DNA of 64,000 bases, from the NCBI GenBank assembly GCA_963812795.1, contig CAWEWG010000005.1, positions 62,001 through 126,000 on the forward strand, given 5' to 3'. A program made the translations under genes and the position numbers. Below, one piece after another: positions 9,338 through 17,684 of this stretch. The notes beneath the pieces are model-generated. The model saw only the letters and a list, made by a program, of their open reading frames with translations, was not told the origin of the DNA and made no database searches. This DNA comes from Hyphomicrobium_A sp963812795 (GTDB taxonomy: Bacteria > Pseudomonadota > Alphaproteobacteria > Rhizobiales > Hyphomicrobiaceae). Each line of letters opens with the position of its first letter. The stretch's first letter is position 1.

Positions 9338-9364
9338 TTAGCACTCTTGGCCGGTAAGTGCTAA
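9338..9364 (+). promoter_or_regulatory. CIRCE element (HrcA operator) for groESL
   Basis: The inverted repeat TTAGCACTC, a 9-base spacer, then AAGTGCTAA matches the CIRCE consensus TTAGCACTC-N9-GAGTGCTAA with one mismatch at the first base of the right arm. It lies 86 bases before the groES start. In alphaproteobacteria HrcA bound here represses groESL until heat stress. Confidence 0.93.
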
Positions 9365-9450
9365 GAGATACGTCCGTGCCAACGAGGGCTGTTTCTGAAG
9401 CGCCCCAAATTGCGCACCTCAACCCCCAAAACAGAGATTTGAGGATTTCA

Positions 9451-9765
9451 ATGAAATTCCGGCCCTTGCACGACCGCGTCGTCGTTAAGCGACTCGAGGA
9501 GGACAGCAAGAGCGCGGGCGGCATCATCATTCCAGATACCGTCAAGGAAAAGCCGATGCGCGGCGAGGTCATCGCCGTTGGCCCGGGCGTGCGCGACGAG
9601 AGCGGCAAGATCAACGCGCCAGACGTCAAAGCCGGCGACACGGTGCTGTTCGGCAAGTGGTCAGGCACCGAGGTGAAGATCGACGGCGATGACCTGCTTA
9701 TCATGAAAGAGAGCGACATCCTCGGCGTCATCGAGGGCACGGCAAAGATAAAGGCCGCCGCCTAG
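9451..9765 (+). CDS. groES: Co-chaperonin GroES
   Basis: The 10-kDa heptameric lid of the GroEL chamber. It is 104 aa, standard for alphaproteobacteria. It opens FRPLHDRVVVKRLEEDSKSA, carries the mobile loop SAGGIIIPDTVKEKP at about 20-34, and ends GVIEGTAKIKAAA. The ATG at 9451 has GAGGA about 8 bases upstream. It is 44 bases ahead of groEL and under the CIRCE operator, giving the classical bicistronic heat-shock operon. Confidence 0.97.
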   Translation: MKFRPLHDRVVVKRLEEDSKSAGGIIIPDTVKEKPMRGEVIAVGPGVRDESGKINAPDVKAGDTVLFGKWSGTEVKIDGDDLLIMKESDILGVIEGTAKIKAAA

Positions 9766-9809
9766 CTCTGCCTGCGCCGATCCCCCATTCCTTTTAGGAG
9801 TTGCTCCAC

Positions 9810-11447
9810 ATGACCTCTAAAGACGTCAAATTCGGCCAAGACGCGCGCGATCGCATGTTGCGCGGCGTCGACATCCTCGCCAACGCCGTCAAAGTCACGC
9901 TCGGCCCCAAGGGGCGTAACGTAGTGCTCGACAAGTCGTACGGCGCGCCGCGCATCACCAAGGACGGCGTGACGGTCGCCAAGGAAATCGAACTTGAAGA
10001 CAAGTTCGAGAACATGGGCGCCCAGATGCTGAAGGAGGTCGCTTCAAAGACCTCCGATCTCGCCGGCGACGGCACCACCACCGCCACCGTTCTCGCGCAG
10101 GCGATCATCAAGGAGGGCGCCAAGTCGGTTGCGGCCGGTGCCAATCCGATGGATTTGCGTCGAGGCATCGATCAGGCGGTCGCCGCGGTCGTCGAAGAGC
10201 TGAAAACGAAGGCCAAGAAGGTCACGTCCAACGCCGAGATCGCCCAGGTCGGCACCATCTCGTCGAACGGCGATGCCGAGATCGGCGCCAAGCTCGCCGA
10301 GGCCATGAAGCGCGTCGGCAATGAGGGCGTCATCACCATTGAAGAGAGCAAGAGCCTGGAGACAGAGCTCGAGGTCGTGGAGGGCATGCAGTTCGACCGC
10401 GGATATCTCTCGCCGTATTTCATTACCAACGCCGAGAAGATGCTGGTCGAACTGGAAGACCCATACATCCTGATCCACGAGAAGAAGCTCGGCGGCCTGC
10501 AAACGCTGCTGCCGCTGCTTGAAGCAGTCGTGCAGTCCGCCAAACCGCTGGTCATCATCGCCGAGGACGTCGAAGGCGAGGCCCTGGCGACGCTCGTCGT
10601 CAACAAGCTGCGCGGCGGCCTCAAGGTCGCTGCGGTCAAGGCTCCAGGCTTCGGCGATCGCCGCAAGGCCATGTTGGAAGACATTGCCACCATCACCGGC
10701 GGGCAGACGATATCCGAGGATCTCGGCATCAAGCTGGAGAATGTCACGCTCGACATGCTCGGCCGCGCCAAGAAGGTGACGATCAACAAAGAAGACACCA
10801 TCATCGTCGACGGCGCCGGCAAGAAGGCCGACATCGAGTCGCGCATCAAGCAGATCAAGGCGCAGATCGAGGAGACCACCTCGGACTACGACAAGGAGAA
10901 GCTGCAGGAGCGTCTCGCCAAGCTCGCTGGCGGCGTTGCCGTCATCAAGGTCGGCGGTGCCACCGAAGTTGAGGTGAAGGAGCGCAAGGACCGCGTCGAC
11001 GACGCGCTTCACGCCACGCGCGCAGCCGTCGAGGAAGGCATCGTGCCGGGCGGCGGTGTTGCTCTGCTCCGCGCCATCAAGGCTCTTGACGCTTTGAAGC
11101 CCGTCAACGACGACCAGAAGACGGGGATTTCCATCGTGCGCAAGGCGCTGCAAGCCCCGTCGAGGCAGATCTTCACCAATGCCGGTGAGGACGGTTCTGT
11201 CATCGTCGGTAAGATATTGGAGAACGCAACGTACGCGTTCGGCTTCAACGCGCAGACCGGCGCCTACGGCGATCTCGTCGCCCAGGGCGTGATCGACCCC
11301 GCCAAGGTCGTGCGCTGCGCGCTGCAGGACGCGGCATCCGTCGCCGGTCTGCTAATTACGACGGAAGCCATGATCGCCGAACTGCCGAAGAAGGAAGGCG
11401 GCCATGCGGGCATGCCAGGCGGCGGCATGGGCGGCATGGATTACTGA
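9810..11447 (+). CDS. groEL: Chaperonin GroEL
   Basis: The 60-kDa chaperonin that folds proteins in its ATP-driven cavity with GroES. The protein is 545 aa. Signature stretches include KDVKFGQDARDRML at the start, the ATP-site GDGTTTATVLAQ at about 86-97, and the C-terminal Gly/Met-rich tail ending GGMGGMDY. The ATG at 9810 follows AGGAG by 9 bases; an in-frame TTG at 9801 overlaps that site and was rejected. A strong hairpin follows the stop at 11457. Confidence 0.98.
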   Translation: MTSKDVKFGQDARDRMLRGVDILANAVKVTLGPKGRNVVLDKSYGAPRITKDGVTVAKEIELEDKFENMGAQMLKEVASKTSDLAGDGTTTATVLAQAIIKEGAKSVAAGANPMDLRRGIDQAVAAVVEELKTKAKKVTSNAEIAQVGTISSNGDAEIGAKLAEAMKRVGNEGVITIEESKSLETELEVVEGMQFDRGYLSPYFITNAEKMLVELEDPYILIHEKKLGGLQTLLPLLEAVVQSAKPLVIIAEDVEGEALATLVVNKLRGGLKVAAVKAPGFGDRRKAMLEDIATITGGQTISEDLGIKLENVTLDMLGRAKKVTINKEDTIIVDGAGKKADIESRIKQIKAQIEETTSDYDKEKLQERLAKLAGGVAVIKVGGATEVEVKERKDRVDDALHATRAAVEEGIVPGGGVALLRAIKALDALKPVNDDQKTGISIVRKALQAPSRQIFTNAGEDGSVIVGKILENATYAFGFNAQTGAYGDLVAQGVIDPAKVVRCALQDAASVAGLLITTEAMIAELPKKEGGHAGMPGGGMGGMDY

Positions 11448-11456
11448 GGCCAACTC

Positions 11457-11485
11457 GAAAGCCCCGGCATAGCGCCGGGGCTTTC
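11457..11485 (+). terminator. Hairpin terminator after groEL
   Basis: GAAAGCCCCGGC, a 5-base loop ATAGC, then the perfect complement GCCGGGGCTTTC gives a 12-bp stem 10 bases after the groEL stop. The stem ends in TTTC rather than a long T run, as is common in high-GC genomes. Confidence 0.85.
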
Positions 11486-11552
11486 TGTCGGCTTGCAGTA
11501 CGAGAGCTAGTCGCTGCGGCGCCAAGCATCTCATTTTTTCATGGAGGCTGGT

Positions 11553-11831
11553 ATGGACAAGCAAGCATTGCTCGTGGAGCAGCGAAGCGTCGGTGACGAG
11601 TTCCGAAGGGTCGAAAAGACCGTTCTCGGGTTGAAGAATTTGCTCGCTGGGTCGGGTTTGACGGCACCAACGCGCGCCAGAGCCGAAGCCATGTGGTCCT
11701 CCAACTCTGCCGAACTGATGCGCCTCGGCAAACGATGGCTGGAACTCGATATATCCTCATCTAACGAGGTCGAACCCGACCTCGAGCGGCCGCTGGCACG
11801 CAACGCCCGGGTCGGCCATGCCCAGCCATAA
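11553..11831 (+). CDS. Small hypothetical protein
   Basis: A 92-aa protein. The ATG at 11553 (MDKQALLVEQRSVGDEF) was chosen because GGAGG lies 6 bases upstream; an ATG at 11541 overlaps that site. The sequence is mostly helical, with an R-rich middle and an acidic segment DISSSNEVEPDLE. Its last 14 bases overlap the start of the SH3-like gene at 11818, implying linked translation. No family is recognised. Confidence 0.55.
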   Translation: MDKQALLVEQRSVGDEFRRVEKTVLGLKNLLAGSGLTAPTRARAEAMWSSNSAELMRLGKRWLELDISSSNEVEPDLERPLARNARVGHAQP

Positions 11832-12021
11832 GTTCAGGGTAGGGCAGACGGTCGGATACGCACGCTCGCATATCGGGATGGTGCCATCAGCGCGCTCGTA
11901 CAAGATCGTGCAACTGATGCCGACTGAAGGCCGCGAAAGGCTCTATCGCATAAAGGCAGTCGCGGAGGTGTTCGAGCGCGTAGCGCGTGAAAGCGAGCTG
12001 TCGATCGGGACTGCGGAGTGA
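11818..12021 (+). CDS. Small SH3/KOW-like protein, copy 2
   Basis: A 67-aa paralogue of the protein at 5167. It shares HKFRVGQTVGY, PSARSYKIVQLMPTEGRERL, YRIK and RVARESEL. Compared with copy 1 it has a shorter N-terminus and a four-residue different linker. It overlaps the preceding small gene. That copy 1 lies beside a GcrA-like gene, and this copy lies about 2 kb from the second GcrA-like gene, suggests an old duplication of a small gene set. Function unknown. Confidence 0.7.
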   Translation: MPSHKFRVGQTVGYARSHIGMVPSARSYKIVQLMPTEGRERLYRIKAVAEVFERVARESELSIGTAE

Positions 12022-12117
12022 CGACACTCGAGCGGGTTCCAGCGAAATTGGAAACGGCACAGGCCAGGACACCAATATGATACGGCTCCAGGAGACTCTC
12101 CGACCAATGTTCTCGTC

Positions 12118-13278
12118 GTGGAAGACGAGATGATCCTGCGCATGCGCGCGGTCGACATCGTCGAGGATGCCGGGTTCACCGCTGTCGAGGCCATCAACGC
12201 CGATGAAGCGCTCGCCATTCTGGAGAAGCGTTCGGACATTTCGCTCCTTTTTTCGGATATACAGATGCCTGGCACCATGGACGGATTGATGCTCGCCTAC
12301 GCGGTCCACGCCCGCTGGCCCTCTATCAAAATCATTCTTGTGTCGGGCCAGATAAAACTGTCCGACGCCGACAAGCCGGCCAACAGCGTCTTCTTCGAAA
12401 AGCCGCTGGTGGTGAAGCAAATGATTTCCGAGCTCCGAGCGATGGTAGGGGCGGGTGCGCTGGATATCGTTCCCGAGGTTGTTCTGCCTGTCGCGGTCGA
12501 TGCGCCCAGAGAAACGGCGCCCGTCGACGCGCTTCGCCCCGCCACCCAGGAAGACCTAACGGCGGAAAACGACACTCTGCGGCTGTTGCTCGAACGGGCC
12601 GGCATCGACGCTAAGGTCCTACTCGCGCAAGCCGGCATCGATGCCAAGGAGCGCGAAGCCGCCGACAAGCTGCAAGCGCTTATCCTGGAGGAGCTGCATC
12701 ATCGCATCAAGAATACCCTCGCAACGGTAACCGCTATTGCGTCCCAGAGCCTGCGGACGGCGACCAGTCTCGAGCACGCGCAGCTGGCCATCGAGGGCCG
12801 GCTCGTTGCGCTCGGGCGGGCCCACGATCTGCTGCTTCAGGTCAGCTGGGCCAGCGCCGGGCTGGTCGACACGATCCGGGGCGCGATTGAACCCTACGAA
12901 AGCAAGGAAGCTGCACGGTTTTCGATCGACGGACCCGACTTGGGCATCACGCCGAACGCAGCAATTGCTCTGGCGATGACGCTGAACGAGTTATGCACTA
13001 ATACGACGAAGTTTGGTGCGCTGTCGGTGCCGGGCGGACGCATCCGCATCGCATGGTCGATAGAAGAGCAGTCTCAGCGCCTAAGACTGACATGGACCGA
13101 GGTCGGCGGCCCTGAGGTCGCTGCGCCAAGGCGCCGGAGCTTCGGCACGCGAATGATGGAAGCCCTTGGAGGGCAGCTGAACGGGCAAGTGCAGCTGGCC
13201 TATCAGCCAACCGGATTTGTCTATTCGCTTGACGTCCCGCTCAGTGCCGTGACCGCCAAGAGTAGTGCTGCCGCGTGA
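12118..13278 (+). CDS. Receiver domain fused to HWE-type histidine kinase
   Basis: A 386-aa two-component protein. A receiver domain occupies about residues 1-110, with acidic start VEDE, phospho-acceptor Asp in LLFSDIQMPG near 45 and Lys in FFEKP near 95. A linker follows, then a HisKA_2/HWE kinase: HHRIKNTLATVTAIASQSLR near 198-217 and an N-box ELCTNTTKFGAL near 290. The C-terminal DXGXG and G2 boxes are reduced to GGPEV and SFGTRMMEALGG, as usual in this family. The frame has GTG at 12118 but the natural first strand (N-V-L-V) is coded upstream with no start. ATG 12077 is one frame away, so a small indel near 12080-12105 is suspected. Such REC-HWE proteins act in light or general stress signalling. 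Confidence 0.8.
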   Translation: MEDEMILRMRAVDIVEDAGFTAVEAINADEALAILEKRSDISLLFSDIQMPGTMDGLMLAYAVHARWPSIKIILVSGQIKLSDADKPANSVFFEKPLVVKQMISELRAMVGAGALDIVPEVVLPVAVDAPRETAPVDALRPATQEDLTAENDTLRLLLERAGIDAKVLLAQAGIDAKEREAADKLQALILEELHHRIKNTLATVTAIASQSLRTATSLEHAQLAIEGRLVALGRAHDLLLQVSWASAGLVDTIRGAIEPYESKEAARFSIDGPDLGITPNAAIALAMTLNELCTNTTKFGALSVPGGRIRIAWSIEEQSQRLRLTWTEVGGPEVAAPRRRSFGTRMMEALGGQLNGQVQLAYQPTGFVYSLDVPLSAVTAKSSAAA

Positions 13279-13334
13279 GCAGTGCACCACGCGAGGGGGA
13301 CCCCTTCAATGCAAACAACACACGGAGAGCGGCC

Positions 13335-13556
13335 ATGGATGGTCCCGAGCAAAAGGAAATTGCCCGCCTACGCGCCGAGGCTCAGGGTGTTCTCCGCCAG
13401 GTCAAGGCCATAGCAGCAGACGCCGAAACCGCTTTGCGTGACGGCAACCTCACCCCCGCCCAAGACGCGCGAGCCAAGGCACGATTGAGTGAGTTGAACG
13501 GTCGCCTCGTTCCCCTGTATGCGCGTATGCAAGAGCTCGGCGTCACGCCGGACTGA
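13335..13556 (+). CDS. Small coiled-coil hypothetical protein
   Basis: A 73-aa protein starting MDGPEQKEIARLRAEAQGVL, almost entirely helical with heptad-like spacing. The ATG at 13335 has GGAGAG 6 bases upstream. It lies 56 bases after the kinase stop; the longer frame from 13275 overlaps that stop and adds low-complexity residues. It could be cotranscribed with the kinase. No known family. Confidence 0.5.
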   Translation: MDGPEQKEIARLRAEAQGVLRQVKAIAADAETALRDGNLTPAQDARAKARLSELNGRLVPLYARMQELGVTPD

Positions 13557-13603
13557 CCTCGTCGCGGACGCGGTCCGCTGCCTAGGCGCAAGTCGGAGGG
13601 AGC

Positions 13604-14023
13604 ATGAAGCGCAATCAACGCCTCGACGCGGCAATACGAGCGGCCATCGAGGCGTCAGGATGTCTTGACGAGGAGCAGTTGGCCGCGTCGGTGGCCCGCG
13701 CGCTCCGCAAGGAAGGCATGCTGTCCATCACTGCGGAATCGGTAATCGCCTATCTTGAGGTGCACGGCGCCGACATCCTCGGGCCGGCAGTGCAAGCCAC
13801 CCAACTGGAAATCGACTTCGTTCATATCCAGCAACGGTTGGCGAACCGGATCGGGGCAACTGAAAACGGTCTACCTCAAGTCCTGGCGCGTGGGCTTGCG
13901 GCCAAGGACCCGGTAGCGGTTGCGTTGGCTGCGGCGCTGCAGAAGAACCCGGCTCAGGAATTCATAATTACTGACGAGCTGCTGGCACTATTGCGCGCGG
14001 CCGAGGCAAAGCTCGTGCAGTGA
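13604..14023 (+). CDS. Hypothetical helical protein
   Basis: A 139-aa protein starting MKRNQRLDAAIRAAIEASGC, with an Ala-rich helical body and LQKNPAQEFIITDELLALLRAAEAK at the end. GGAGGG lies about 6 bases before the ATG, which supports translation. No motif or membrane segment is visible. It sits between the coiled-coil gene and the second GcrA-like gene on the same strand. Confidence 0.55.
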   Translation: MKRNQRLDAAIRAAIEASGCLDEEQLAASVARALRKEGMLSITAESVIAYLEVHGADILGPAVQATQLEIDFVHIQQRLANRIGATENGLPQVLARGLAAKDPVAVALAAALQKNPAQEFIITDELLALLRAAEAKLVQ

Positions 14024-14099
14024 TCCGGCTGCTCCGGTTTAGCTAGCTCGACACCGATTATCGAACGCGGCCCGCGGCGAATACGTGCTACTGTCATTG

Positions 14100-14345
14100 A
14101 TGGAAACATTCAAAAGCCCACCGCGAGCATTGTCACTCGACGACATCGTCATTCCCCTCAACGAACGAAAGACGATGACGACGCTACTTCCGCACCATTG
14201 CCGCTGGCCAATGGGCGATCCGCAGCTCGCCGACTTCCATTATTGCGGCAAGCCAAGGGTCGGAAGTCATTCGTATTGCGACTTTCACGTGCGCCGGGGG
14301 TCTCAGCCGGGCAGGCCTCGCCCCATCCAGTATCGGATCGTTTAG
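14100..14345 (+). CDS. Short GcrA-family protein, copy 2
   Basis: An 81-aa paralogue of the gene at 5571. METFKSPPRALSLDD aligns with the start of copy 1, and CRWPMGDPQLADFHYCGKP then YCDFHVRRG (about 34-66) is the GcrA C-terminal module. The ATG at 14100 was chosen to match copy 1; an in-frame GTG at 14085 is possible. Neither start has a strong ribosome site. The GcrA DNA-binding N-terminus is missing, as in copy 1. Role unknown; it might compete for or mimic GcrA partners (inference). Confidence 0.7.
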   Translation: METFKSPPRALSLDDIVIPLNERKTMTTLLPHHCRWPMGDPQLADFHYCGKPRVGSHSYCDFHVRRGSQPGRPRPIQYRIV

Positions 14346-14430
14346 TCAGATCGCGGTCGCGATGCTGCGACTTCGCGTACCGCCGCATTTCCACTCACCC
14401 AACCGAGAGAACTGGCCGGGCCGCATAGGC

Positions 14431-15501
14431 TCAGTGAAGGGTGATCCGGAATTCCCGCGGTGCGCCATTCTTGAGGCTGTCGAACAAGACAAACACGTCT
14501 AGCTCCGAGGCTGTCTCGTTGAGGACCATAAGGGCCTCGGCTTTGCCTACCTTGCCGTCCACGGCAATCTCCGGAAGCTCCGCAAGGGTCTCTACCTTGA
14601 GGGGCACCTCGAAGTCAGCACTCGAAGGAAGTTCAATTCTCGCGAGGCTGTAGGGCAGAGCTTGTTCCTGCGCGGGACCAAGCAGCAGAAGCAGGCGACC
14701 GTCCGGAAGCGTGGTCAAGTCTCGGATGCCCGTGCCTTCCGGCACGGCGATCGGAAATGTCTTGGAGGACGGCAACTCGGGATCGTGACCCTCTGCAAAC
14801 AGCGGACCGATATCGGTCCGCACGAGGAAGGCCACACCTTGAATGGATGGCGCACGCAGTCCGATGACGAGTTGGTTGCCCTGGACGGCGAGGCCTTCGA
14901 TATTGAGACCATTCTCGCTATTGAGATCCTTGCCAAAGAAGGCGCTGACCGTGCTGGCGTGGCGCAACACATCTGTGAGACGGAAAGTCGTTTCGACACC
15001 ATCTTGCTGCGCGGTGCTCAATCTTGCCAGGGCGAAGGCGGAGGCGCTGTACTCGCCATTCTTGCGCGAGCAGCCGTGAGATCCAACGACGTAGAAATAA
15101 GGTGCCGCGAACGCCACCGCCTCGCCGTCGAGATCGCCGAACGCCACTTCACCGTTCGCGCACTCCACGTCTGGACTTGTACCGAAAGTGACATCGTCCT
15201 CGCTTTCGCCGATTAGCGGGATCTGGTCCTCGGCAATAAGGGACGTTCCGTCGAGCGTGGCCCACTGAGTGCTGTCCCCCTCGTCGTCGATGACGAGGCA
15301 ACGGCGGCCGCTATCGCCGGGTGCGCAGGCAATGCCGCTGAGGTCGCGCGCGGCCTCCCCGCCCTTGCCGATGAATTTATGCACGACATTGTATTCGACG
15401 ACTTCCAGAGGCTCGGCGGAAATAGAGCGCGCGCCGTTGACGAGCACGACGAACAGGACCGAAGCGGCAAGAACTACTCGGGTCAGAGAGCTGTCGAGCA
15501 T
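14431..15501 (-). CDS. Exported DUF3616 protein
   Basis: A 356-aa protein with an N-terminal signal-like segment (VVLAASVLFVVLVNGARS, residues 8-25) and a beta-propeller-like body of the DUF3616 family. Recognisable segments are LSGIACAPGDSGRRCLVIDDE near 55, NIEGLAVQGNQLVIGLRAP near 205 and RDLTTLPDGRLLLLLGPAQ near 255. The ATG at 15501 has GGAGG 7 bases upstream; the much longer open frame to 15738 lacks this. It is probably periplasmic. The function of DUF3616 is not established. It is isolated, with a convergent small gene on one side and divergent dusA on the other. Confidence 0.75.
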   Translation of the reverse strand: MLDSSLTRVVLAASVLFVVLVNGARSISAEPLEVVEYNVVHKFIGKGGEAARDLSGIACAPGDSGRRCLVIDDEGDSTQWATLDGTSLIAEDQIPLIGESEDDVTFGTSPDVECANGEVAFGDLDGEAVAFAAPYFYVVGSHGCSRKNGEYSASAFALARLSTAQQDGVETTFRLTDVLRHASTVSAFFGKDLNSENGLNIEGLAVQGNQLVIGLRAPSIQGVAFLVRTDIGPLFAEGHDPELPSSKTFPIAVPEGTGIRDLTTLPDGRLLLLLGPAQEQALPYSLARIELPSSADFEVPLKVETLAELPEIAVDGKVGKAEALMVLNETASELDVFVLFDSLKNGAPREFRITLH

Positions 15502-15828
15502 GGTCGCCTCCGCATTGTGGCAATAGCGATTCCGACTGCGCGGATCGTAGGGAACATCCAACATGGCCGCCGTGATGACGTTGAACGCCGACAGATGGTC
15601 GCCGGTCAAGACGGCCGCGCGTATGCATTTGCGGACATCGGTCGCCCCTTGATCGCGAGGCGGGGACCGTAGTCGATCGCGTCCGGCGAGGCGCTTTGGC
15701 CCTTGCGACGGACCTGCACTCGCCAACGGCCGGGCCATAGCCTATTGAATGGCAACCCGGCCGCCACCTTGCGGACGGATCTCAACAAGCGTGTACCTAT
15801 CGCGTTTCACCGGGAGTCCAGGAACTCC
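15502..15828. other. Divergent intergenic region
   Basis: About 327 bases between the DUF3616 gene and dusA. The upstream extension of the DUF3616 frame stays open here but has no ribosome site, and the dusA frame is also open to a TTG at 15703. I see no RNA gene, repeat or clear promoter motif. Confidence 0.35.
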
Positions 15829-16827
15829 GTGCAGTTCCAGCGATATAAATTCAGCGTCGCTCCTATGATGGATTGGACGGACCGGCACTGCCGGGCCTTC
15901 CACCGCCAGCTCACGCGTCATGCGCTGCTGTACACCGAGATGGTGACCGCCCCGGCCATCCTGCGCGGCGACCGCGCCCGCCTGCTCGGCATGAACGAGA
16001 TCGAGCATCCCGTGGCCCTACAGCTCGGCGGCTCGGATCCCGTGGCGCTCGGCGAGGCGGCGGCAATCGGCGAAACCTACGGCTACAACGAGATCAATCT
16101 CAATATCGGCTGCCCGTCGGACCGCGTGCAGGAGGGACGCTTCGGCGCCTGTCTGATGGCCGAGCCGGAACTGGTCGCGGCGTGCGTTGCCGCCATGCAG
16201 CGGCAAGTCAACGTGCCCGTGACCGTCAAGTGCCGCATCGGCATCGACGAGCAGGACAGCGAGCGCGACCTGCAGCGTTTCATCGATGTCGTCGCCGCCG
16301 CCGGCGTGCGCACTTTCATCGTGCATGCGCGCAAGGCTTGGCTGCAGGGGCTGTCGCCGAAGCAGAACCGCGAAGTGCCGCCGCTGGACTACGCGCGCGT
16401 CTACCGCCTGAAGGCCGCACATCCGGAGCTGACCATCGTCATCAACGGCGGTATCGCCAGTCTCGATGAGGCCGACTCTCACCTGCAGCATGTCGACGGC
16501 GTGATGCTCGGCCGGGCCGCCTACCAGACCCCGTATATCCTGGCCGAGGTCGATCGCCGTTTCTTCGATGCAGGCGCCAAGGTGCCGACGCGTGCCGAGG
16601 CGATCGAGGGTCTCCTCCCCCACATCGAGCGCCACGTCGCCTCGGGTGGACGCCTCAACAATTTCGTCCGCCACGTGCTGGGGCTCTACCACGGCGAGCC
16701 GCGCGCGCGTGTGTTCCGCCGCCACTTGAGCGAGAACGCGCCGCGCGACGGGGCGGGTCTCGCCACGCTCCTCGAAGCGGTATCTCTCGTCGAACCTGCC
16801 TGGCGCCCGCTAGCTGCGGCGGAATAG
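15829..16827 (+). CDS. dusA: tRNA-dihydrouridine synthase A
   Basis: FMN enzyme that reduces uridines 20/20a in the D-loop of tRNA. The protein is 332 aa from the GTG at 15829 (VQFQRYKFSVAPMMDWTDRH). DusA hallmarks are APMMDWTDRHCR near 11-22, LNIGCPSDRVQEGRFGACLM with the catalytic Cys near 90-110, HARKAWLQGLSPKQNRE near 168-184 and the flavin-site INGGIASLDEA near 205. The GTG has AGGA 7 bases upstream; a TTG at 15703 would add 42 unlikely residues. It is followed closely by the tauE-like gene. Confidence 0.92.
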   Translation: MQFQRYKFSVAPMMDWTDRHCRAFHRQLTRHALLYTEMVTAPAILRGDRARLLGMNEIEHPVALQLGGSDPVALGEAAAIGETYGYNEINLNIGCPSDRVQEGRFGACLMAEPELVAACVAAMQRQVNVPVTVKCRIGIDEQDSERDLQRFIDVVAAAGVRTFIVHARKAWLQGLSPKQNREVPPLDYARVYRLKAAHPELTIVINGGIASLDEADSHLQHVDGVMLGRAAYQTPYILAEVDRRFFDAGAKVPTRAEAIEGLLPHIERHVASGGRLNNFVRHVLGLYHGEPRARVFRRHLSENAPRDGAGLATLLEAVSLVEPAWRPLAAAE

Positions 16828-16844
16828 GGAGCGGCAGCGGACCC

Positions 16845-17675
16845 ATGGATTTCGGCATCCCTGCGGGCGAGATCGCGCTGCTGATCGCCGCCTTGCTGGT
16901 CGCCGGCGTCGTCGCCGGCTTCCTCGCCGGCCTGCTCGGCATCGGCGGCGGCGGCGTGCTCGTCCCGGTGCTCTACGAAGTCTTCCGCGTCCTCGATGTC
17001 GACCCGGCCATTCGCATGCATCTGGTGCTCGGGACGACGCTGGCCATCATCCTGCCGACGTCGCTCAAGTCATTTGCCGGACACCGTGCGCGCGGATCCG
17101 TCGACATGCCGCTGTTGAAGCGGGTGGCCCTGTTCATTGTCGCCGGCGTCGTGCTCGGCACGATCGCGGCAAAGTATTCCAGCGGTGACGCACTCAAGTG
17201 GGTGTGGGTCACGGCGGCGACGTTGATCGCCATCAAAATGGCGTTCGGCCGCGAGGATTGGCGACTTGCCGATCACCTGCCGCCGTTCCCCTGGCCGCAG
17301 CTCGGCGCCCTGGTCATAGGTTTTATCTCGACGCTGATGAGCATCGGCGGCGCCACCTTCGTCGTGCCCTTGCTGACGCTTTACGGAAAGTCGATCCTCA
17401 CCGCCGTGGCGACGGCCAGCGGCATCGGCCCTCTGATCGCGCTGCCGGGCGTCATTGGATTCGCCTGGGCGGGCTGGGGCGCGGAAGGGCTGCCGCCGTT
17501 GTCGATCGGGTTCGTCAACCTGCTCGGATTGGTCATTGTGGCACCGCTCAGCGTGTGGGCGGCGCCCTACGGGGTGCGCCTGGCGCATAGGATACCGCGT
17601 CGCACGCTGGAGCTGTGTTTTGCCGCGTTCCTGGCCAGCGTCGCAATCCGCTTCCTGATCGACCTGCTGCTTTGA
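16845..17675 (+). CDS. TauE/SafE-family membrane transporter
   Basis: A 276-aa integral membrane protein with about eight hydrophobic segments. It has the two family repeats: GFLAGLLGIGGGGVLVPVLY at about 25-44 and GFISTLMSIGGATFVVPLL at about 160-178. The family exports sulfite, sulfoacetate or related organosulfur anions, but substrates cannot be read from sequence. It begins 18 bases after dusA, so it is probably cotranscribed. The 3' end converges on the CHASE2 gene, leaving 9 bases between stops. Confidence 0.85.
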   Translation: MDFGIPAGEIALLIAALLVAGVVAGFLAGLLGIGGGGVLVPVLYEVFRVLDVDPAIRMHLVLGTTLAIILPTSLKSFAGHRARGSVDMPLLKRVALFIVAGVVLGTIAAKYSSGDALKWVWVTAATLIAIKMAFGREDWRLADHLPPFPWPQLGALVIGFISTLMSIGGATFVVPLLTLYGKSILTAVATASGIGPLIALPGVIGFAWAGWGAEGLPPLSIGFVNLLGLVIVAPLSVWAAPYGVRLAHRIPRRTLELCFAAFLASVAIRFLIDLLL

Positions 17676-17684
17676 TTTGAGCCA

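Noticed and set aside
10044..11153. 369-codon minus-strand frame opposite groEL
   Set aside because: groEL on the + strand is certain; the antisense frame has no ribosome site and a Leu/Asp-rich artificial composition.
14085..14100. GTG 14085 as start of the second GcrA-like gene
   Set aside because: The ATG at 14100 aligns with the start of its paralogue; no ribosome site favours the longer form.
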